Assembly: GCF_041296385.1 (NCBI RefSeq)
Contig: NW_027183575.1
Span: forward strand, 1 to 64,000
Length of the DNA: 64,000 nucleotides
Direction: 5' to 3'
DNA from: Aphelocoma coerulescens
Lineage: Eukaryota > Chordata > Aves > Passeriformes > Corvidae
The translations under genes and the position numbers were made by a program. The notes below the pieces were generated by a model. That model made no database searches, was not told the origin of the DNA, and saw only the letters and a list, made by a program, of their open reading frames with translations. Of this stretch, positions 56,801 to 64,000 are shown piece after piece (position 1 is the first letter of the stretch; every line of letters begins with the position of its first letter).

Positions 56801-57830
56801 GGTGGATGAAGAAACTCAGAAAGCCACACTTCTGCCAGAACTCTCCAAGATGCCCCCTTTGCTCCCCGTGACTCCATCACTGCCCAGGAAGCTGTCTTTT
56901 CTACCACAGCAGTTTGACATACAGTTAAAAGTCGTGTGGCAGAGAAAAAAGGCAAGAATTGGTTTCCAAGGGATGGCAAACAAGAGATACCAGAACCTTT
57001 GGCCCTACCAATATTAAAGCAACTCCATTAAGAGAGTTCTTGCACTTCCTGAGGATTGGCAGAAGCCTATCTCATGATGTATGTTGCTGGGGGTCTTTTT
57101 AGACTGGCAAAAGGAGCTGTTGAAGGTTGCTTGATCTGTGCTAAAGCCAACAGCCAAGTTACAAAGTAACTTGCTAGAGGAGGGAGGCCTTGGGCTGCAT
57201 GGCCCTTCCAAAGATACCAGGTGGATTTTCCGGAGATGCCCCAAGTGGCAAGGCTTAATATCTTCTGGTAATCGTATGTCAGCTAGCAAGGTGGCCAGAA
57301 GTATTTCCAACTACTTCAGTAATGACAGGATCTGTTCTTAAGGCATTTTTGGAACAAATCATTCCAAGATACAGCATTGTAGAAGCAATAGATTCAGATA
57401 GGGGAACTCATTTTGCAGGAAAGATCCTTCAAGGGGTTTTGGCTTCTTTAGGAACACAATGGAACCTCCATAGGCCCTGGCACCCCCAGAGCTCGGCTCG
57501 GGTAGAAAACAATGAAGAGAGAAATAAACACCTTTTGAAGCTGGTAATAGAAACCAAGATGCCATGGGTAGGGCTTTGGACATTGGCTTTGGTGAGAATG
57601 AGGGCCCAACCCAGAAGAGAGATTCAGTTATCTCCCTTTCAATCGTTGTTTGCAATTGTCCTCCTGGTAAGTCTCCACCCAGTGGGGGGGGGTAGAGGCA
57701 AGTGATGCATTTTTAAAACCATCTGTGGCCAGGATCCTGCTTCTTGTGAAACCCCTTCAACAGGAAACTCAGCTGGCGCAAGCCCGGCCTTTGGACTTTG
57801 CTGCTTTTAACATCCAACCAGGAGATTGAG
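56801..57830 (+). pseudogene. ERV-3 integrase remnant, arm 3
   Basis: Direct copy of 3771-4800. One extra G in the run near 57690 changes the frame, ending the recognisable open stretch at 57705. Confidence 0.82.
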
Positions 57831-58300
57831 TCCTAATTAAGGAGTAGAAAGAAGCGCCAGTGCTGGTGAAATGGCGTGGCCCATTCCAAGTGTCACTGAC
57901 GACAGAAAACAGCCATCAAGTAAGCTGAACACAGGTGAACCCGTCACTCTCGGGTCAAGGTCTCTGAAGCCTCAGAGATTTGCACATCTCAGCTGGAGGA
58001 GAAGGCCGGGAGGCCGTGACTGACACTCTGCAGGAGTGGGCCGGAGCAGTAGGCAGTGCTTCGACATCGGAAGAAGCCCCGCAGTCCTACCTTCAGACCG
58101 TCTGCTGAAATAGACTGTATAGGCATCCCTCCTCTAGAATCTCCACTCACTTGGGGGCTAATACTTGTGGCCATTTTGTTACGTTAAGTGGTTTCTGTGT
58201 CTTCAATTGCCACAGGTGCTGCAGAAGACAACGGGAAAATTAGACTAGCTAATTAGATGACACTATTAAAACATTTTCCTTACTAATTCTACTTTGATAT

Positions 58301-59871
58301 GGTCAGCTGAGTTTAGGCCAGGAGTGGGAGAATCAATTTGCAGCCTTAGGAGAAGAAGTAGCAAAAGTTTTTAACCTTAGCAATTGCTGGCTCTGTGGAG
58401 GGCCAGGAGGATCTGAAGAGTGGCCATAGTTGGCTAGCCCAGCTGAACCTAAATGGTGGGTCAATGTGAGGGCCCACAGTGGGATGGGATTTGGGGCCAA
58501 AGAAGGAAGTTCACGGCCACTTCATTCTTCTCCAACAGGCACTTATTGCCTAATAGGATAGGGCGTGTCTATGTAGGAAAAGGCAATTGTCAATTGACTT
58601 TCCCTCTGGGCTTGAACAACTGGGTTTGGACCCCCAATTGCCCTCCTTCCAATTGTTCCAAATATCAAGGCAAATGCAATCAAATACCTGTTCGGCTCAC
58701 TAACAGTAGCTGCGTAAGGCATTCTTATCACACTTACCAAAAATATTTGGAAGCCTGTAAAGCAATGGGGAGGGACAAGGGGTTTTTTTGACCACCTGTT
58801 TTTGAGCAGTCCCCACAAAAATTCCACAAGTAGAAGACATGTTGTTTGTGATTATCAGTGGGAATGGCCACACCGGATTGGAACTCAAAGCCTTTTAGTG
58901 AGTTCTGCTCCAAATCCAACCAAGCAGCTTGCAGATGTAAATGTAGGTGGGAACCCTGTGCGGGAGCTTGGAAATGCAAATGCTGGGACCCTTATGGTGG
59001 GGCAACTCTTGTTGGAGGACCGTTAGGCCCGGGAATCCTGCTGTATTTTGAGCCACCAATTGATGACCATGGGTAGGTTCCTTTGCTAATGGAACACGGG
59101 CTTTGAAAGGACAGTATTGGATTTGTGGCCAACATGCTTAGCTCAGGTTACCTCCAAACTGGTCAGGGATATGGTATATTTAGTAGACTGTTGTTCTTTT
59201 TGCTACTACAAGTTCTGGGAAATCGCTTAGGAATCAAAATCTGTGATGATTTAATTAGAGAAAAGCAGTCAGCTGATGCAGCCCTGGCTGGAGGGAGCAC
59301 CCCAAAACGGGGAAATGATGAACGGCCAACAGAACAAGTTACCCAACACGATGGACCAGCCCCTTGGAAACCTAAGGAATTAATCCCAGATGCCTGGGAA
59401 CCCATTTATCATTTGAAGGAGATAATTAGGTTACAAGCTGTCTCGGAAATAATTACCAACCAGCCAGCCACAGCGCTTGACCTTTTTGCTGAGCAACCCA
59501 CTTAAATGAGGAAAGCGGTATTTCAACATTGGATGGTATTAGATTATCTGTTGGCAGAAGAAGGAGGAGTTTGTGGGAAATTAAATGACTCGAGCTGCTG
59601 TTTGCAAGCAGATGACAGCGGAAAAGTGGTCAAACAAATAACAAAGGAAATAACGTCAGCTCGTGGACCTGTCCAAATGTTGAAAGGATGGGAATGGGAC
59701 ATGTTTTCATAGTTAACTGGCCAGCTATGGGCTAAATGAATACGATTTCTCCTCTTATATGCTATCGCAATTCTCATCTTTTTACCATGCGTGACACCAT
59801 GCTGGCTGCAGCTCTTTCAGCAGGTGCTCAAGGGGATGCCGCTAGCAGCCATGCCTACCTGATCCAGAAAT
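58301..59871 (+). pseudogene. ERV-3 env remnant, arm 3
   Basis: Direct copy of 5270-6840 with the same C-X7-CC transmembrane motif and the same inactivating stops. Confidence 0.82.
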
Positions 59872-60003
59872 GACTACAAAAGGACAGAAAAGGATGTCAC
59901 TGCAAATAATAGCAAAACCCAAGAAGACTCCAGAAGAAAAAATTAAATCCATGGTAATTAAGGTTTGTAAAGACAAATACAGAGCAAATAAAAAGAGGAG
60001 GGA

Positions 60004-60467
60004 TTAAAAGGAATGAGATGGATGAGTCTTTACAAAGAGACCGTGTGAATCGGCCTGTAGACAAGGCTAGGAAGTTATGGCTAGTGAAGTAACAGAAGAA
60101 ACTAGGAGTTCTCTAGAACTGTTACTAATCATCAGAGACTGTTGATTAATCAAGGCCGTGTTAAATTCCTGAACCTAGAGCAAGGCAACAAAGACTTAAG
60201 AGCATTAGGAATGGGGTTCTTTTCTTTCTTCTCGATGCCAAGAGGGGGGTGCATATTAGAGGGGGGCGCATAGAGTAGGCAGTTCCGGAAGTCTGTATCT
60301 CCCGAATACCTCAGCCAGTGGGGAAAAGGAAGAGGGTGCTGTGGCCGGGAACTTGGCATCAAAAGGGGGCTGCATCCCGCAACCGTTTGACAGACGCCAT
60401 GGGAAAAGCCCCATGGACTCTCCCTGTAGTCGAAGAATGTTGCAGGACTCCTCTGTCTCCTTTTCGG
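60004..60467 (+). mobile_element. ERV-3 3' LTR, arm 3
   Basis: Direct copy of 6973-7436. Confidence 0.75.
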
Positions 60468-61461
60468 ATATAAACCTCAGGCATCGTGGATTAATTTTCC
60501 CTAACGGCAGCGACCTGCCGCGTGGTCTCCGTGCTCCTCTCCAGCCCCCCGGGACGTGTAAAATAGTTCCCAGCGGCTCCCACCGCGCGTTGCAGACGGC
60601 TGCGCGGCCCCGGGGCTGCCCGCAGTGCTCCCCTGCCCCTCCAGGGCTGCCCGCGGGCTGCGGAGCCGCCTCGCCACCGGCGCGGCCAGGGCCGGGGCCC
60701 TTCTCGACAGCAGCCGAGGGGCTGCGGAGCGGGCGGCTGCCGGACGATCAGCTATTTTATGCCGCGCGGTGCTGCCGCCTCCATCTAGCTCTCCATCACG
60801 CCGCCGCCCGCCGCCCGCCTGGCGCGCTCACGCTCGGCCGCGCTCGCCGCCCGCCCAGCCTCGCCGGAAGCTCTCCCGCCCGTGCTGTGCCCCGGCTCCG
60901 CCGGCAGCTCGGCAGGGCCCGGCCGCACGCGTGCTGCGTGGCTCGGAGCAGCCGCGTTGCGCCGCAGGCGACGGGGAAGGCGGGGCGGGCCGGCGCCATC
61001 GTGGTAGCGCGAGGAGAGGAGCGCCCGGGCGGGGCGGCGAGCGGCGCGGCGGTGAGCGCTTCTGCTTCCTGTCGCTCGGCGGCCGCCCACGGCAGGTGCC
61101 GTGTGACCCCGCGGAGCGGCGGGGCCGGCCGGGCGGTGCGCGGCGAGGCTTTCGGCCAGCGGCGACCACAGCGAGAGGCTGCTGGCACTGCCCGTGCCGG
61201 TGGAGAGAGCGGGGATCCGAGGCCGGCCTTCCCCGGGCGACGAGGGGAGGCCGCCTTTGCCGCGCTGCCCTCCGTGCAGCATGTGGCCGATTCCGGCGAA
61301 CCCGGGGTCTCCGCAGCGGCGCGGGCGGGAGGGAGTGGGGAGCGCGCTCGGTGCCGTGCCGGCCGCTCCCGGCCAGCGCTGCGCTGCGCCGAGGCGTTTT
61401 CCCGCCCGTCCTGGGAAGGACATAAGCGACACCGTAGTTGGAGCTTAGCTGTCAGGGGGTA
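60468..61461. promoter_or_regulatory. CpG island, arm 3 (candidate promoter)
   Basis: Direct copy of 7437-8430. At several diagnostic sites (GCGGCGGGG, TCCGCAGCGG, GGGGGTACAAC) it agrees with arm 2, at others (GTGACCCCG, CCCGTGCTGTG) with arm 1. Confidence 0.55.
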
Positions 61462-61472
61462 CAACTTCTCTC

Positions 61473-64000
61473 TGTGAAAAACGAAGTTCACTCTCCTGTG
61501 AGAATTTAAAGGGGTTTAATATAAAGACAATAAGAGACACATCAAATAAAGCAACGGGGTAACAGCCAGTTGCCTTGGCGCTCTGCCAAGAGCACACCTG
61601 ATGCCAGAGGTCAGTCCTTTTTATACCGTTTTTACTGTCTGTTCTTTATTCATATTAAAACTTTTCCTGGAGCTGTTCTGCATGGCCACTCCTTGGTTCC
61701 ACCTTTTTAGAGCGTGCCTAGTCTTCTGCCTTGTGGTTTTATTTCTCTTGATTCTTGGGGTTGGGCCCGCTAGGCAAGAGTCGATGGTAGGGTGGATTTC
61801 TTAATTCTCCAGACAGTCAGGGCTGATTGCAGCTTTGGGCCTCTTCGTCTCTCCGGGCAGAGTGGTGATAAAATCTCCCGGACTCTCCTGTCCGCCCGTT
61901 CTCCGGGCGGAGTAGCCTTTGGGCCCTTTTGCTCCCTAGACAAAGTGTTGATTAGCAGCTTTTCGGGCCTCATCCTCTGTTCGTTTGGAGGTTATCTTAC
62001 GTGCTCACACTTGCTAACATTCTTGCTAAAAAGAGAGAAAACTACATCCACACAGCAGAAAGCATTTCTAACGTTATATAATATCTACTTTATACTTTGC
62101 GAGAAGCTAATATAATATATGTTTATAACAATCCCCCCTTTTCTATTTTATAAATCATTTGGCTTGAGCAATAATTCTTTTTTCTTGGCTTCTAATGTCT
62201 GTTCGTTCTTTTCACAGGTCAATTTGGCTTCTTCAAGAGGGTCTTTTGTATCACTTTGTCTTTTTAATACCATAATTTTTTGTGCTGTTCCAGACATAGC
62301 CAACTTTGGGTCAGTAGGCATTGCCACAACTTGCATGCCTTGAACTATGCTGGTGATTAGCCGAATAAAGCAGGGGATCAAGCAAGGGAGAAATATTAGA
62401 CTAGCTGTAGCACATAAGAGGAAGAAACCTAGCTTCTTCCACCATTCTTTCCCCAATATGCCATCCCACCAGTTAGCAGACATCATTGATTCCCATTTTT
62501 GGACTGGTACATGGGCTATTTTTCTGATTTGGTTGGCCATATCTAGAACGGCATCCCCATTGTCATCAATTTTTAAACAACAGTCCGATGTATTGAACTT
62601 CCTGCACACACCGCCTTCTTCGGCCAGTAAATAGTCTAAAGCCAGCCTATTTTGATGTATTGCAGCTCTGGTTTGGCGTTGCTGGCTGACTATTAATTCC
62701 ATAGCCCCAGCTGTTTCATTGGTTATGATTTCTACAAGAGCTTGGAGTCTGATGATACGATTCAGCATGTAAATTGGGGTCTGATATCCCCAACTTCCAT
62801 CTTGTGCTTAGGTAGCTGGCCCATCTGTTTCTAATATTCGTTCAGGGGGCCATTCCTCATCTTTCCATTTTTGGAATCCTCCAATTAAATCTCTTTTCTT
62901 TCTTTTGAAGTCTTCATAGAGAGGTATACCTAATTGATCTCCCACTGGTTCTGGGAAAAGGAAAAACCCTGGTTGAATGATTCTTAGTGTACAACTCCCT
63001 TTCCAATGTGAAGGGAGTCTTGGGGATGCCCTTTTCCCACATATCCAAAAGAAGCCATCTGGTGCTTTCCAATAATCACCTTCTTGTTGATTTATATTCT
63101 CCCCAAATTTGGCTATTTCTGGGATTCCAAAATAAGGATTTTTCCTCGTGTCATTACACGGAAAGAGTCCAACTTCATGATCATATACACAGTCTTTTCC
63201 TTTTTTCTGGGCTCAATACCAAGTTGGTTTTTCTGGGACCCACCACCTTGAAGTTTTGTTACTCACTTTATAGCTTTTACAGGGAGTGTTTCCTACTTCA
63301 TTAAGAAAGTTTATCCCAGTTCGCCAGAGGCATTCTTCCCCTATCACTGTTGAACTTAAAATCCACCCCTCAGGTCGGTTCCCCCCTCTTATATTTGTCC
63401 GGTTCCATTTAAGGAGTTCTACCGGGCCTACGCTGCTACCTTTCCGTGGCCATTCTTCTGTCATTAAAGCTCCTCCACAGACCCAACAGTTGGTTATGTT
63501 AAGTTCTTTACCTATCCTCTCCCCCAATTCCACAAACAGGTTTTTTCCTAACCTTGGGGTTTTTTCCTCTTTGTTGTTTGAGCTTTGCATACAGGTCCTG
63601 GCGTGGTGAGGTGAATATAGGGCGAGGTTGCTGTGCTGGCTTTGTATCTTTACTTACCACTTGCTCTTTTACCAAATCTTGGACTGTTCCCCTGGTGGCA
63701 GCTGTGGAGCAAATCTATTTTTCTCCTTTTGGACAATTGCTTCTTAGTCTGTTTCCACTTGTTCCTAAATTTTCTGTAATCCAATATTTTTCTCCTTTAT
63801 GCATGCAAATACCTAATTTGGATGAGTCATAACAGTGACTGTTGGTATGGGTATGAGTAATAAGAAAGAAGCCCCGGTGTCTTTCCATGTAGAGCTTTCG
63901 ATAGCATTTGTAACATGGTCTTGCCGGTGTCCCAAAAGGGACCAGGAGAAGTGACAAAAGAAGGAATAACAGAGGTCCGGCATGGCTTATACTCCCACCT
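61473..64000 (-). mobile_element. ERV-1 second copy in arm 3 (3' part, runs off window)
   Basis: Same insertion as in arm 1, at the same base of the host segment and with the same TCTC left flank. The 3' LTR is 61473-62130, the polypurine tract follows, and env pieces are visible: transmembrane part 62768-62148, surface part 63590-63213, and an upstream piece at 63957-63715. Defects match those of arm 1. The remainder, including whether ERV-2 is nested here too, lies beyond the window. Confidence 0.93.
62148..64000 (-). pseudogene. ERV-1 env, arm 3 copy (partial)
   Basis: Copy of 9117-10969 with very few differences (one visible change is I to T in the cytoplasmic tail region near 62218). 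The same stops interrupt the surface subunit, and the same C-X7-CC and membrane anchor are present. It is cut by the window end. Confidence 0.88.

Larger units (their letters stand above)
52645..61472 (+). repeat. Palindrome/amplicon arm 3 (up to ERV-1)
   Basis: Direct copy of arm 1 (53031 equals 1) and inverted copy of arm 2. It shares the ERV-1 insertion with arm 1 but many single-base states with arm 2. Confidence 0.95.

Noticed and set aside
1..64000. tRNA genes, snRNAs, microRNA hairpins and CR1 LINE copies
   Set aside because: I looked for recognisable motifs on both strands and found none convincing; a dedicated search (tRNAscan, Rfam, RepeatMasker) would be decisive.

Overview
This is vertebrate, almost certainly avian, nuclear DNA. 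It is built from very recent duplications and endogenous retroviruses (ERVs), with no recognisable intact host protein gene. The avian call rests on the style of the retroviral proteins and LTRs and on the lack of mammalian SINE/LINE repeats; it is inference. The architecture would fit an ampliconic, poorly recombining region such as a W chromosome, but nothing here proves the chromosome.

Layout. One host segment occurs three times: arm 1 (1-8441, continuing at 28089-28798), arm 2 (34350-43965, inverted) and arm 3 (52645-61472, direct). Arms 1 and 2 form a palindrome with a 5.55-kb spacer (28799-34349). Arms 2 and 3 form a second palindrome whose spacer is a tandem array of a 1392-bp unit (about 43.5-50.9 kb) that flips orientation near 50.9 kb. 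Bases 1-10969 recur as a direct copy at 53031-64000, so the locus may continue as a higher-order repeat with a period near 53 kb. Each arm holds an array-related end, a CAAGG-rich low-complexity tract, an old decayed gamma-type ERV (called ERV-3 here) with two LTRs, and a CpG island of about 1 kb.

Arm 1 carries a second provirus, ERV-1 (8442-28088, minus strand). Its pre-integration site is still empty in arm 2; arm 3 carries the same insertion, with its 3' part visible to the window end. ERV-1 is broken by stops, frameshifts and a nested third provirus, ERV-2 (16579-26126, minus strand). ERV-2 looks young: two 561-bp LTRs that appear identical, a 4-bp target duplication, and open gag, pro-pol and env frames. 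The palindrome-1 spacer holds a deleted class II (betaretrovirus-like) ERV remnant and several LTR-like fragments.

Order of events read from the nesting: ERV-3 inserted first; the host segment was duplicated; ERV-1 entered one arm lineage; that lineage was copied to give arms 1 and 3; ERV-2 later inserted into arm 1's ERV-1. Whether arm 3 also holds ERV-2 lies outside the window. SNP sharing between arms 2 and 3 suggests gene conversion between copies.
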